Source: Dehalococcoidales bacterium (GTDB lineage: Bacteria > Chloroflexota > Dehalococcoidia > Dehalococcoidales > UBA3254). Taken from it: a stretch of 64,000 nucleotides of DNA. Shown piece by piece: positions 9,131 through 17,879 of this stretch. The translations under genes and the position numbers were made by a program. Position 1 is the stretch's first letter; every line of letters starts with the position of its first letter. The notes beneath the pieces are model-generated. The model was given only the letters and a program-made list of their open reading frames with translations, did no database searches and was not told where the DNA came from. The DNA lies in contig JAFGOB010000086.1 in NCBI GenBank assembly GCA_016926695.1, positions 53,105-117,104 of the forward strand, read 5' to 3'.

Positions 9131-9159
9131 TGCCAGTTTCGATTGCTGTATGATGTTCA

Positions 9160-9189
9160 GGCCGGAGTTCCCTGGCGGGTTCTCCGGCC
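9160..9189 (+). terminator. Hairpin after the cation antiporter gene
   Basis: GGCCGGAG and CTCCGGCC make a perfect GC-rich 8-bp stem with a 14-nt loop, 29 bp beyond the antiporter stop. No U-tract follows, so termination strength is uncertain. Confidence 0.4.
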
Positions 9190-9220
9190 CCGATGGCGTT
9201 GAACTATGCGGTCTTATATC

Positions 9221-9298
9221 TAGTGTAGTGTCTTTCGGAAAGATTACCAATAATTTAGCTTTATTTCATTGTATAGAGAAGTCTGAGACGCTACACTA
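9221..9298. mobile_element. MITE-like terminal-inverted-repeat element, copy 1
   Basis: A 74-bp body bounded by GTGTAGTGTCT and its near-complement AGACGCTACAC (10 of 11 positions), flanked on both sides by TA within a CTAG context. A TA duplication at CTAG is the known signature of IS630/Tc1-mariner-type insertion. It carries no coding capacity. Copy 2 at 45938-46015 is 76/78 identical in the opposite orientation. The right-hand TA plus the next base, read on the minus strand, is the TAG stop codon of the DUF11 gene. Confidence 0.8.
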
Positions 9299-10042
9299 GG
9301 TTATCTCAATGTGCGACTTTTTTCTGCGGACTACACCGATCATTATTCCACCAAAGAGTATGGCCATAATCCCTATACCCCATTGAGATACCCCGGGAGC
9401 GGCGGGTGGCTTTGATATCATGGTTTTGAATGTCGTGGCATCACCGGCCTTGTCCGTGTCTGGATCATCGCTCAGTCTGGTGCTTATATTGGTACCTTTT
9501 ATTGTGGCCTGATTTGAAATTGTTATTATGTATACCGGATTATTTATTGCGACATTAAATGTGATTATCGCAGACGCACCGGCGGCGATATTTCCGATAT
9601 TAACCTCTACCTTTTTGTCTCCGGCTGTATTTCCCTGGATAACAGTCCCCTGAGTTTTCGTAACGCTTTTTGCCACCAGTGTTGTGCTGGAGTCCGGGGA
9701 ATCATAGAACTTTACTGATTTGGCTGATGAACTGCCTTGATTGGTTATTGTCGCTGTGTACTGGATGATGTCTCCCGGGCTGATAGTTTTATTGCCGTCG
9801 ACATCTTTCAACAGCTTATCAACCAATGTAAACACAATGCCGGATGAGCTTGCCTGTATTGGACTGAGAGAGTTATTGGCTTGATCCGAAATAACCGGCT
9901 GGATACCGGCCGTTTCAGCCGGAACAGTCCCCGCATCCGCGGTTTCATTCGCCTGAATGGGCATAGCGACTACAGCCAGCGTCACCAATATTGCCAGAAG
10001 CGCAATGATATACGGGGGTCCTGTTTTTTTAATCTTTTTCAT
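9296..10042 (-). CDS. Secreted DUF11-domain protein with C-terminal sorting-type tail
   Basis: Exported surface protein of 248 residues. It has an N-terminal signal peptide (KKIKK, then a hydrophobic stretch to about residue 28, with a likely cleavage after MPIQA). A DUF11 'conserved repeat' domain follows at about 70-205: a beta-sandwich module with DGNKTISPGDIIQYTATITN and the NQGSSSAKSVKFYDSP segment. The C-terminus is PGVSQWGIGIMAILFGG plus more hydrophobic residues and then RRKK, which resembles an IPTL-CTERM/exosortase-type anchor (Trp-Gly, one transmembrane helix, basic end). A further six residues follow the basic cluster. The start has AGGAGG 9 bp upstream. The stop codon TAG overlaps the end of a MITE-like element. 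The function may be a cell-surface structural role; no enzyme motif is seen. Confidence 0.65.
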   Translation of the reverse strand: MKKIKKTGPPYIIALLAILVTLAVVAMPIQANETADAGTVPAETAGIQPVISDQANNSLSPIQASSSGIVFTLVDKLLKDVDGNKTISPGDIIQYTATITNQGSSSAKSVKFYDSPDSSTTLVAKSVTKTQGTVIQGNTAGDKKVEVNIGNIAAGASAIITFNVAINNPVYIITISNQATIKGTNISTRLSDDPDTDKAGDATTFKTMISKPPAAPGVSQWGIGIMAILFGGIMIGVVRRKKSHIEIT

Positions 10043-10255
10043 ATGAATAGTACCTCCTTGATTTTGTTTTTTCGATATTTTAAAAATTTGGTGTAAATTT
10101 CCTATCCATGGCATAAAACGTGTTAGCTGTAATCACTTTACCCGGGTCCTCGGCAATACGCCGGTATTGCACGTTGCCATAGTAACAATAATAATATCCA
10201 ATGCTGAAAAAAAACTGAAAGCAGGATAAGAGTTTGCTGAATAACCGTAATTCGG

Positions 10256-11686
10256 CTATTCTGCCAGCGGAAGTCTGATGATAAATGTAGTTCCGACGTC
10301 GGGTGTGCTTTGCACGCTTATCTCTCCGCTGTGTTTTGAGATAATGGCTTTTGTGATTGATAGACCGAGACCTGTGCCTGTCTGGTTTTCCTTGTTGACG
10401 CGGTAAAACCTCTCAAAAATCCTGGATAAGTGTTCAGGAGCAATTCCCTCACCGTTGTCCCGGACCGTGATAACGGCTTTTCCGTCTTTGCTGGCAGCCA
10501 TGACCTGGATTTTTCCTCCCGGCGAGGTATGCCTGATCGAGTTCTCCAGCAGGTTCCAGAGTGCCTGCTCCAGCAGCCGCTCATCACACTTGATCATCAA
10601 GGAAGAGCCCGGCAGGAATTCTATCTGCCTGTCCTCGGCGATAACCTGTGCGGCTTCAGCGGAAGAAAGGCACAGGGAGTTCAAATCGATAGTGCTGACA
10701 TTTAACGCTGTCACTGCCTCCAACTGGCTCAGTTTGAGCATATCGTTGATAAGGTGAGTAATTTTATTAAGGGACAAACTCATGTTATCCAGGGCGTGTT
10801 TCAACTCTTCAGGATTATACCTGGCGCCCCGCTGCAGGACATCTACGAATCCTTTCAGCACAGTCACAGGAGAGCGTAATTCGTGAGAAGCATCAGCCAT
10901 AAACTGGCGTGTTTTTACCTGTACTTCTTTCTCTCTGGCAATACTGTCCTGTACGCTGTCCAGCATTTTATTGAAAGCCGAAATTGTGTAATATATTTCA
11001 TTCCTGGACTTGGCAACGACCATACGCCGGCTGAAATCTCCGTCAGAGACCATCCGGGAAACGCGGGCCATGTCAATCAGGGGGCGTACAACTGCGCCGG
11101 TCATGATAAACCATAGACCGCTGGTTATTATCAGAAGCGAGGTGAATCCAACTATCAGTGTCAATCTCAATACGGATAAAGCTTCATCGGCTTCATCCAG
11201 CCTTACCTCACTTTGTATCATACCTACCAGGCTTCCGCTGGAATTTAATACCGGCCAGATAATAGTCATCACGCGAAACGGGTACCCCTCGGGTTTACTG
11301 ATTATTCTTAATGGTTCGTTTCCCTCGGTGATGCTGTAGAGGTCCTCCGTGGAGAAATCCGTCTTGGCGAAACCTGGATTCCCCTGGCCGAGAGGTTGTA
11401 TCAGTTCACCCTTGACATCCAGAAGAAAGAAAGAGAAATCCGGCCCGGGTGTAATGGAGAGATTGCGGGCAATCTGGTTGAGATCGTCTACTCGCAGGCT
11501 TTCCTGGGGTTCGGTATTGCTCAATGCCCATGAAACGAGTTCATCCGTCTGCATCAACCTGTTATTGATCAGTCGGCTTTGTACCATATTGTATACCAGG
11601 AAACCGGCGATGACCAATATCACCAGTGCCATTATCAGGTATATAAAGAAAAGCCTCCAGCGAAGGCTTCCCATGAGATTTTTCAC
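10256..11686 (-). CDS. Sensor histidine kinase, HAMP-HisKA-HATPase
   Basis: Membrane sensor kinase of 476 residues. A first transmembrane helix lies near 12-34 and an extracellular sensor segment covers about 35-175. A second helix near 176-198 is followed by HAMP to about 250. The HisKA domain has the phospho-accepting His in ASHELRSP at about 268. The ATPase domain has NLLENSIRHT (N box), VRDNGEGI (G1), FERFYR (F box) and GTGLGLSI (G2). All catalytic boxes look intact. Its start overlaps the end of the upstream response-regulator gene by four bases (ATGA), so the pair is translationally coupled. The signal is unknown; the sensor domain is not one I recognise. Confidence 0.92.
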   Translation of the reverse strand: MKNLMGSLRWRLFFIYLIMALVILVIAGFLVYNMVQSRLINNRLMQTDELVSWALSNTEPQESLRVDDLNQIARNLSITPGPDFSFFLLDVKGELIQPLGQGNPGFAKTDFSTEDLYSITEGNEPLRIISKPEGYPFRVMTIIWPVLNSSGSLVGMIQSEVRLDEADEALSVLRLTLIVGFTSLLIITSGLWFIMTGAVVRPLIDMARVSRMVSDGDFSRRMVVAKSRNEIYYTISAFNKMLDSVQDSIAREKEVQVKTRQFMADASHELRSPVTVLKGFVDVLQRGARYNPEELKHALDNMSLSLNKITHLINDMLKLSQLEAVTALNVSTIDLNSLCLSSAEAAQVIAEDRQIEFLPGSSLMIKCDERLLEQALWNLLENSIRHTSPGGKIQVMAASKDGKAVITVRDNGEGIAPEHLSRIFERFYRVNKENQTGTGLGLSITKAIISKHSGEISVQSTPDVGTTFIIRLPLAE

Positions 11687-12384
11687 GTTTTTAGCCTCAG
11701 CGTATAACCAATACCATGCATGGTTTGAATCACCGAAGGTTCGCCGAGCTTCCGGCGCAAATGACCGATATATACCTCCACGATATTGCTGTCGCTGTCA
11801 TAATCATATCCCCATATTTTGTTAAGGATTGAATCCTTGGACAGGACCAGGTGAGGATTGCGTAAAAAAAGATGAAGCATATCGAATTCTTTGGCACTGA
11901 GGTCTATCGGTATTCCGGCCCTCAATACTTCCCTGGAGTTTACCTTCATCTCTATGTCCAGGAACTTCAGGTCATTTTGTTTCCAGGCTGCTCCGGCCCT
12001 GCGTAACAGCGCCTGTATTCTGAGCAGCAGTTCATCAAAATTAAACGGTTTTATCAGGTAATCGTCCGCTCCTGATTTGAATAGCTTCACCTTATCTTCG
12101 ATACGGTCCAGGGCGGTTAATACCAGGATCGGTACGTTGCTTTCAGCCCTGATGCGTGTGCATACTTCATCTCCGCTCAGACCGGGCAGTCTGAGGTCCA
12201 GTATTACCAGGCCGGGTTGATGTTGACGGAATGATTCTATGGCGGCTTTGCCTTCGCTGGCTGTCGCTATTTCAAATCCTTCCGGAACGAGACCCATCTT
12301 TAAAAAATCGATAATAAGGGGATCGTCCTCGATAATCAGTATTTTTGTAGACGCTTCCGTTTTTTCTTGACCGGCCTTATTCAT
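11683..12384 (-). CDS. OmpR/PhoB-family response regulator
   Basis: DNA-binding response regulator of about 233 residues. The receiver domain carries the acidic pair in ILIIEDD, the phospho-accepting Asp at about 63 in VILDLRLPG, a Thr near 90 and the conserved Lys near 112 in LIKPF. The C-terminal winged helix has LSAKEFDMLHLFLRNP and the DSNIVEVYIGHLRRKL recognition-helix region. The start is ambiguous: the ATG used here has GAGG immediately in front of it, and an in-frame GTG lies 69 bp upstream at 12453. It is the partner of the kinase encoded downstream by a 4-bp overlap. It diverges from the UbiA-family gene; ATTCTAA and TTAGAAT inverted half-sites in the 12.48-12.57 kb gap could be binding sites. 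Confidence 0.9.
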   Translation of the reverse strand: MNKAGQEKTEASTKILIIEDDPLIIDFLKMGLVPEGFEIATASEGKAAIESFRQHQPGLVILDLRLPGLSGDEVCTRIRAESNVPILVLTALDRIEDKVKLFKSGADDYLIKPFNFDELLLRIQALLRRAGAAWKQNDLKFLDIEMKVNSREVLRAGIPIDLSAKEFDMLHLFLRNPHLVLSKDSILNKIWGYDYDSDSNIVEVYIGHLRRKLGEPSVIQTMHGIGYTLRLKT

Positions 12385-12628
12385 CCTCTTTTCACACCTG
12401 CTTGTGGTTCTTGGTCTGGTAATGTCCTCTACATCCACGTTATTATACACCACGTGTTTTATCCCTGTCCGGGAACAAATATCATTCTAATAATAAATAT
12501 GCGGGGGTAATTCGTAAAGAAGGATTTCCGGTCGGTTTGCACGGATTGTCATACGCCCGTTAGAATAATAATATCATTACATCAAAAAATATTCCCATTA
12601 ATAGATCGTATACAGGAACAGGGCGGCG

Positions 12629-13516
12629 ATGCGCATAGAAGAGATCGGAACAGAGACGCGGGGGCGGGGTGGTTTAAAGGAATATATAGAGATAATCAAA
12701 CCGCGTGAAACAGCTTTACTGGTATTTATCGGTCTGGTTACATCCCTGGTAGCCGCCGGCGGCGCTCTTTCCGCCGGCCGTGGAGTAATAATATTCCTGG
12801 CTGTACTGGCAGCCAGCGCCGGGGCTAACAGTCTGACCAACTATCTTGACAGGGACCTGGATGCACGCATGACCCGCACCTCCCGGCGCGCTTTGCCGTC
12901 CGGGAGGATCTATCCCGCTGAAAAAGCTCTGTTTTTCTGCGGGGCTTTGACGCTTACAGGCCTGGTACTGGCCTGGTATCTGAGTCCCCTGGCCTTCCTG
13001 GCCGACCTGGTGGGAACAGCGGCGGCAGTGATCTATCGTAAAAGGGTGACCTGTGTTTTTCCGCAGGGAGCGATTGCCAGTTGTGCGCCTATCATGATGG
13101 GGTGGCTGGCTGTGAGGTCCAGTCTGAACTGGGAAATTTTCCTGCTGTGCCTGCTGATTATCGCCTGGCTTCCCTCGCATATCTGGAGTATAATGACCGC
13201 TCACCGGGATGACTATATCAGGGCGGGCATCACCTGGTTTCCTCTCAATTGCAGCCTGAAGTCAATCTCCAGGGTATTGTTCGCATTTTGTCTTCTTATG
13301 TATACCGCCTCGATCGCTCTCTATTTCACGGGTGATTTCGGTATGGTTTTCCTGATTATCGCCAATATCATCGGCCCGGTGGCCGTATTTGCCAGCCTGA
13401 GGCTGATGATGTCCCGCAACTCTCGCGATGCCTGGAAACTTTACAAGATATCCGCTTTCCCCTATCTTGGACTGCTTTTCCTGGCTATTGCCGTAGACCT
13501 CTGGACCAGGATGTAA
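12629..13516 (+). CDS. UbiA-family prenyltransferase, heme O synthase (CtaB/CyoE)-like
   Basis: Polytopic membrane prenyltransferase of 295 residues, about eight to nine hydrophobic segments. The first aspartate-rich motif is NYLDRDLDARM at 71-81, directly followed by the TRTSRRALPSGRI stretch that is characteristic of protoheme IX farnesyltransferases. The N-terminal EIIKPRETALLVFIG also matches that subfamily. The second Asp-containing loop reads MTAHRDDYIRAGI near 190-202. Heme O synthase adds farnesyl to heme b for heme-copper oxidases, yet nothing else in the window suggests aerobic respiration, so the substrate could be another tetrapyrrole or a quinone precursor. TspO, a porphyrin-binding family, is the next gene, on the opposite strand. 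Confidence 0.75.
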   Translation: MRIEEIGTETRGRGGLKEYIEIIKPRETALLVFIGLVTSLVAAGGALSAGRGVIIFLAVLAASAGANSLTNYLDRDLDARMTRTSRRALPSGRIYPAEKALFFCGALTLTGLVLAWYLSPLAFLADLVGTAAAVIYRKRVTCVFPQGAIASCAPIMMGWLAVRSSLNWEIFLLCLLIIAWLPSHIWSIMTAHRDDYIRAGITWFPLNCSLKSISRVLFAFCLLMYTASIALYFTGDFGMVFLIIANIIGPVAVFASLRLMMSRNSRDAWKLYKISAFPYLGLLFLAIAVDLWTRM

Positions 13517-13568
13517 TTGTTTTAGAGCTTGTTAGCGAATCGACAGGTTAATCCTACCATCCTGCTTT

Positions 13569-14048
13569 TCAGCGGTTCAACCGCCAGATTTGAAAGTTTA
13601 GATTGGCTGCAATGCTGACCCAGATGATATAGGGAACAAGCAATCCGCCTGCTGCCGCAGAAACCCTGAATGACAGAACGATAGTGGACAGGATAAGCAG
13701 CCAGAGAACCGTTATCAGCGCCAGCCCGCCGGAGACAGACCTGCGGCCGAAAAAGACTGCAGACCACAATATATTAAATAATAACTGTACCCAGAAAAGG
13801 CTGAATGCCGCGGTAACGCCATCCCGGGAGAGACCTTCCTTCCAGACCAGGAAAACGGAGATGCCCATTAAAAGGTACAGCGCGGTCCAGACGGGGCCGA
13901 AAGCCCGGTTTGGAGGAGTGAATCCCGGCTTCTTCAGTCCTCTGTACCATTGCGGGATGGCCGGTGTGGTAAACAGGGCTCCGATGCCTCCTGCTCCTTC
14001 GCAGATCAGTATACAGGCGATAAGTTTAATGATATCCGTCCAGTCCAT
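13569..14048 (-). CDS. tspO: TspO/MBR family membrane protein
   Basis: Five-helix membrane protein of 159 residues. The family signature appears in the first loop as WYRGLKKPGFTPPNRAFGPVWTALYL (shown only in part as KPGFTPPNRAFGPVWTALY). FWVQLLFNILWSAVFFG and the final NLNFQIWRLNR follow, matching the Asn/Trp-rich helices of TspO. TspO proteins bind and help degrade porphyrins and are often linked to tetrapyrrole or oxidative stress. The gene converges on the heme O synthase-like gene, ending 52 bp from it. Confidence 0.9.
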   Translation of the reverse strand: MDWTDIIKLIACILICEGAGGIGALFTTPAIPQWYRGLKKPGFTPPNRAFGPVWTALYLLMGISVFLVWKEGLSRDGVTAAFSLFWVQLLFNILWSAVFFGRRSVSGGLALITVLWLLILSTIVLSFRVSAAAGGLLVPYIIWVSIAANLNFQIWRLNR

Positions 14049-14206
14049 CCGGATAACCAGCCTTTTTAACAGTTTTCTGTCATTCTTGAGTCCCGTTTAC
14101 TACATATTATTTTATTAAATATCGGGATTAAGTATCTCATAGCAACGGGGTTTATTTTCCCGAAACTGGATCATACCAATCTTCTCTCATGTTTTTTGTT
14201 TCGGGT

Positions 14207-15010
14207 TCAGGCTTGTTTAGCTGCCTTCAGGGAAAAGACCAGCGGGACTTTGTCTCCTTTAACCCGCCACCAGCCGTCCTCACTCCTTTCGGTAAAAGGG
14301 GACCAGCGGTAAGCGGATAGAGGGAATTCGTGCAGGTATTCGATCATCAGCCCGGCCCCGATAATAGCATTAACCACATCTCCCAGGCTGTAGACCCATT
14401 CATAGGAGGGATGGATGACTGCAGCGTTGCGGTCGGTATAGTCTCCTTCAGGTTCCCATCTGGTCGGCTCCGGCCGGTGAAAATAGGAGCAGGTCACCCT
14501 GAAATCATCGGCTTTTTCCGAGTTGTCAAAAACACACAGGAAGGGATGACCTTCTACTATGTAGAAAAATCCCCCGGGCTTGAGGTAATGGGCGATGATC
14601 TCCGCCCAGCGTTTCAGGTCCGCCAGCCAGTAGAGTATGCCGTAAGAGGTAAAAACGATATCAAATTGGCCGGCCAGTTTTTGGGGCAGTTCGTAGATAT
14701 CGCTGAGAATGAAGTCCGCCTTTATACCGGTTTCGCGGCTTAACGAACAGGCGAGATCGATTGCCCTGGTCGAATAGTCAACCCCGGTGGTTTTGGCCCC
14801 CAGTCTGGCCCAGGAGAGAGTATCCATACTGAAATGGCACTGGAGATGCAGCAATGATTTTCCGCGGACATCGCCTACTTCGTTTATTTCAATAGATTTG
14901 AGCGTACTCCGTCCGGCTTTAAATCCCCGGATATCGTAAAATTCCGAACGCTCATGAATGGACGTCAGTTCGTCCCAGAGTTCCCGGTTGGCATTCAAAT
15001 ATGTATCCAC
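14207..15010 (-). CDS. Class I SAM-dependent methyltransferase
   Basis: About 267 residues. The Rossmann-fold SAM site is seen as the glycine-poor motif I LLHLQCHFSMDTLSWARLGA, followed by acidic TGVDYS (motif II), DFILSDIYELP (motif III) and FDIVFTSYGILYWL (motif IV). LKPGGFFYIVEGHP is the post-I strand typical of small-molecule methyltransferases. Motif I lacks the usual GxGxG and has LQCHFSMD instead, as in a known branch of 'LQCHFG' methyltransferases. GTG is chosen as start because AAGAAGGA lies 8 bp upstream; an in-frame ATG lies 60 bp further out. The substrate is unknown. It stands alone, with non-coding DNA on both sides. Confidence 0.8.
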   Translation of the reverse strand: MDTYLNANRELWDELTSIHERSEFYDIRGFKAGRSTLKSIEINEVGDVRGKSLLHLQCHFSMDTLSWARLGAKTTGVDYSTRAIDLACSLSRETGIKADFILSDIYELPQKLAGQFDIVFTSYGILYWLADLKRWAEIIAHYLKPGGFFYIVEGHPFLCVFDNSEKADDFRVTCSYFHRPEPTRWEPEGDYTDRNAAVIHPSYEWVYSLGDVVNAIIGAGLMIEYLHEFPLSAYRWSPFTERSEDGWWRVKGDKVPLVFSLKAAKQA

Positions 15011-15251
15011 AACAAAATCCTTCTTAAGACAATCGTTTTGGAGTATAACATAACTTCCGAATAAGCACAACAGAATGAACTACAGGGCGGCTATTCCCGG
15101 CTGCATTATCAGTCGCCTTGATATAACGGAAACTGCCGGCAAGACACAGGCAGGGGGCATTATATAAACAGAGAAGTCATAATAAGCTTAACATCGATAT
15201 TTCAGGTCAGACCGGAGCTGCTGCATTGTTATCAACAGCCATTAACGGGGG

Positions 15252-16349
15252 CTAGACCTGCCATCTTGCAGACAGCATTCTTTCGTCCCCTGTGTTGGCG
15301 ATCAGCATTTCGACCTCTTCAGGATCGTTACAGAAGGCGTAGACTCTTTCCGTATCTATTTGCCCGCTCTTATGCAGGTTAACCAGTGACTGGTCCATCA
15401 ATTGCATTCCCATTTTGGTATGTGTGCGTATGGCGTTGGGCAACTGGTGTATCTTGCCTTCTCTTATTAGGTTTCTCACGGCCGGGTTTGCCAGCATGAT
15501 TTCCACTGCTGGCACCCTGCCCTTTTCATCGGCTGTAGGCACCAGGGTCTGGCACATTATGCCGATAAGCAGGGAGGCCAGCCGGGTCTGCGCCATCGGG
15601 CGCTCATGGGGAGGAAAGAGGTCGATAATACGTTCTACCGTTTGGTAGCTGCTGGGGGCATGACCGGTGGTCAGTACCAGGTGGCCGGTCTCAGCGATGG
15701 TAAGGGCAGCGGAGGCTGTCTCAAGGTCGCGCATTTCTCCTACCAGTATTACGTCCGGGTCCTGCCTCAGCACATGCCTCAAGGCATCCACGAAAGTATG
15801 AGTATCGCCTCCCAGTTCTCTCTGGATAATATTGCATTTTTGACTGGTATAAATATATTCAATCGGGTCTTCAATAGTTACGACCCGGCGGTTTTCCTGC
15901 TGGTTCAGGTAATCTATCATAGCGGCCAGGGTGGTGGACTTGCCGCTTCCCGTAGGGCCGCTGAGGACCAGCATTCCCCTCGGTTTGAGGATCAGTTCTT
16001 TGCATATCTCCGGGATATGCAGGCTATCTATGCTGGGAATTTCAGTTGCAATAAGACGCAAGGCCAGGCTGATAGTGCCGCGTTGAAAAGCGGCGTTGCA
16101 GCGCAGCCGGGTAAGTTCCGATACGCTGTAACCGAAGTCCAGCTCCAGGTTTTTCTGGAATTCAGCCTTCTCTTCATCGGTCGTTATCTGGTCGAAGGCT
16201 TCTCTCATGTCACTGGCTGTTAACGGTAAATCTTCTTCGGCCGGTACCAGCCTACCATGTATCCTCAACACGGCCGGACTGCCGACGGACATATGCAGAT
16301 CCGAGGCCCCTCTTTCTTTGGCTGTGCGGATAAGTTCGATTATATCCAT
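15252..16349 (-). CDS. pilT: Type IV pilus retraction ATPase
   Basis: Hexameric cytoplasmic ATPase that powers pilus disassembly. The 365 residues match PilT. ASDLHMSVGSPAVLRI near 15-30 begins the N-terminal domain. Walker A is GPTGSGKST at 131-139, an Asp box reads VVTIEDPIEY, Walker B is DVILVGEMRD, the His box is TGHLVLTTGHA, and the retraction signature AIRTHTKMG lies near the C-terminus (AIRxxK-like region). It is the last gene of the pil operon, three bases after pilMN, with AGAGAGG as ribosome site. Presence of PilT together with PilB argues for a dynamic pilus. Confidence 0.95.
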   Translation of the reverse strand: MDIIELIRTAKERGASDLHMSVGSPAVLRIHGRLVPAEEDLPLTASDMREAFDQITTDEEKAEFQKNLELDFGYSVSELTRLRCNAAFQRGTISLALRLIATEIPSIDSLHIPEICKELILKPRGMLVLSGPTGSGKSTTLAAMIDYLNQQENRRVVTIEDPIEYIYTSQKCNIIQRELGGDTHTFVDALRHVLRQDPDVILVGEMRDLETASAALTIAETGHLVLTTGHAPSSYQTVERIIDLFPPHERPMAQTRLASLLIGIMCQTLVPTADEKGRVPAVEIMLANPAVRNLIREGKIHQLPNAIRTHTKMGMQLMDQSLVNLHKSGQIDTERVYAFCNDPEEVEMLIANTGDERMLSARWQV

Positions 16350-16352
16350 GGT

Positions 16353-17879
16353 CTACTTTTTACCTCTCTGAAAGGTTAGAAGAAATTCAATCTTCTTGCT
16401 ATTTGTTGATCCTGCCTGGTTTTCGCCGGGTTCCTGCTCCCGGACAGATGTAGATACCTTGATTGAAGAGATAGTGCTCTGAGAAAACCTGTTGCTCAGG
16501 TCCAGCGTCCTGGCATAATCAATTATGGCCTGTGTATACGAAGAAACGTCCTCTTCACTGGGAGCTTCTCCTCTGATAACTAACATATTTCCGCTTTCGG
16601 ATAGGCTGTTAAGGGATATTTGCGGAGACAGGTTGCTCAGGGTGACAAGCAGATCGCCGTTGACGATTTCCTGAGTGCTCCTGATGTTATCCAGAGGCTT
16701 CCTGGTTTTTTCGAAGGTGATTTTTGCCGAGGCGGCCTTTTTTTCCAGTTCGACCAGGCTCTTTTTCAGTTCATTTTTCTGTGTGGTCTTTTGCACGATT
16801 ACCTGGTTGGCGACTGCCACTTGCTTTTCCATCGCTTCAATGTTTGCGGAGGTATTTTGCATTAACATTACAAGAGGTACAACCAGCCCTGCCAGTGCGA
16901 TACCTCCGGGTATTCCGGTAACCTTGGTTAAAGAGATCGGTTTGGGCTGATAGCATACGGGAAGTACATTCAGGTTGGCTACCGGATAGGTGTTCTCGCT
17001 TACAGAAGAGATGATCTTCATGGCCATGGTTATATTGACCATGTAATAGCCCAGGTCTATCCTCTCCGGGCTTTTTACAACCGGCAGAAGTTCGCTCACC
17101 GGATGCCCGGTTATTTCCGATAACGACTTTTGCAGGTCGTTTTTTTGAATTAGTTCTCCGGAAACGTATATCGGTATGCTATGATCCAGCTTTTTTTCAG
17201 GGTTATTGGTATCAAAAAACTTGATGGTCCGGTTTAGATCGCTGGCTATGGTATTGATTTTCTCTTCCCAGGTCAGTTCTTCGCTGGGCAGTTTTACGGT
17301 GCGGATGGGTTGGGCAACACCGCCTGAGAGAATTACGATATCAAACTCATCCGGTTGAAGATCTACCAGTATCATGGTGTTTAAAGCCAGGGCCTTTGTC
17401 AGTACCAGGGGTTTTATTGACATGCGGGAAGCCTCAAGCCCGGCAATTTTCAACGTATTTACAAGTGAATCGGCGGTTTTCCGGGGGATGGCTACCATAA
17501 ACACCTGTGACCGTTCTTTGTGCCCGGGTATCGACTGCCAGGAGAGATAAAGCTGGTCCAGAGGAACGGGCAATACCCTTCTTGCTTCTCTGATCACCGC
17601 TTCGGCCAGCATTGATTTGGGCAGTTTGGGAAGGGTGGCGGGGCGGGTAAGCGAATGCAGTCCGCTGAAACCCAGGACCACTTTTCTGGTCTTGACCTTC
17701 TGGCTTTCCAGCAATTGTTTAATCCGGGCTGCTATCTCTTCTTCCTGCAAGACTATTGAATCTATAATCAGTCCCGGTTCCAATTTGATACCGGCCCATT
17801 TTTTTACCCTTTGTCCCTGCATCACCAGCAGACGGATGCTGGTATCGTCAACATAGAGAGTAACCGTTTTATTCCACAT
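16353..17879 (-). CDS. Fused PilM-PilN type IV pilus alignment protein
   Basis: About 508 residues combining two proteins that are usually separate. Residues 1-300 form a PilM-like actin/ASKHA fold (TLYVDDTSIRLLVMQG at the N-terminus, DLQPDEFDIVILSGG as the second nucleotide-loop strand). After a junction with ANLNVLPVCYQPK, which resembles the PilN N-terminal 'INLLP' peptide that docks into PilM, comes a single transmembrane helix at about 323-345. A coiled coil (about 350-400) and a PilN-type periplasmic domain to the end follow. The docking peptide thus sits in the same chain as its receptor. The ATG used is preceded by AAGGCAAG; the gene overlaps pilO by 11 bp. Confidence 0.8.
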   Translation of the reverse strand: MWNKTVTLYVDDTSIRLLVMQGQRVKKWAGIKLEPGLIIDSIVLQEEEIAARIKQLLESQKVKTRKVVLGFSGLHSLTRPATLPKLPKSMLAEAVIREARRVLPVPLDQLYLSWQSIPGHKERSQVFMVAIPRKTADSLVNTLKIAGLEASRMSIKPLVLTKALALNTMILVDLQPDEFDIVILSGGVAQPIRTVKLPSEELTWEEKINTIASDLNRTIKFFDTNNPEKKLDHSIPIYVSGELIQKNDLQKSLSEITGHPVSELLPVVKSPERIDLGYYMVNITMAMKIISSVSENTYPVANLNVLPVCYQPKPISLTKVTGIPGGIALAGLVVPLVMLMQNTSANIEAMEKQVAVANQVIVQKTTQKNELKKSLVELEKKAASAKITFEKTRKPLDNIRSTQEIVNGDLLVTLSNLSPQISLNSLSESGNMLVIRGEAPSEEDVSSYTQAIIDYARTLDLSNRFSQSTISSIKVSTSVREQEPGENQAGSTNSKKIEFLLTFQRGKK

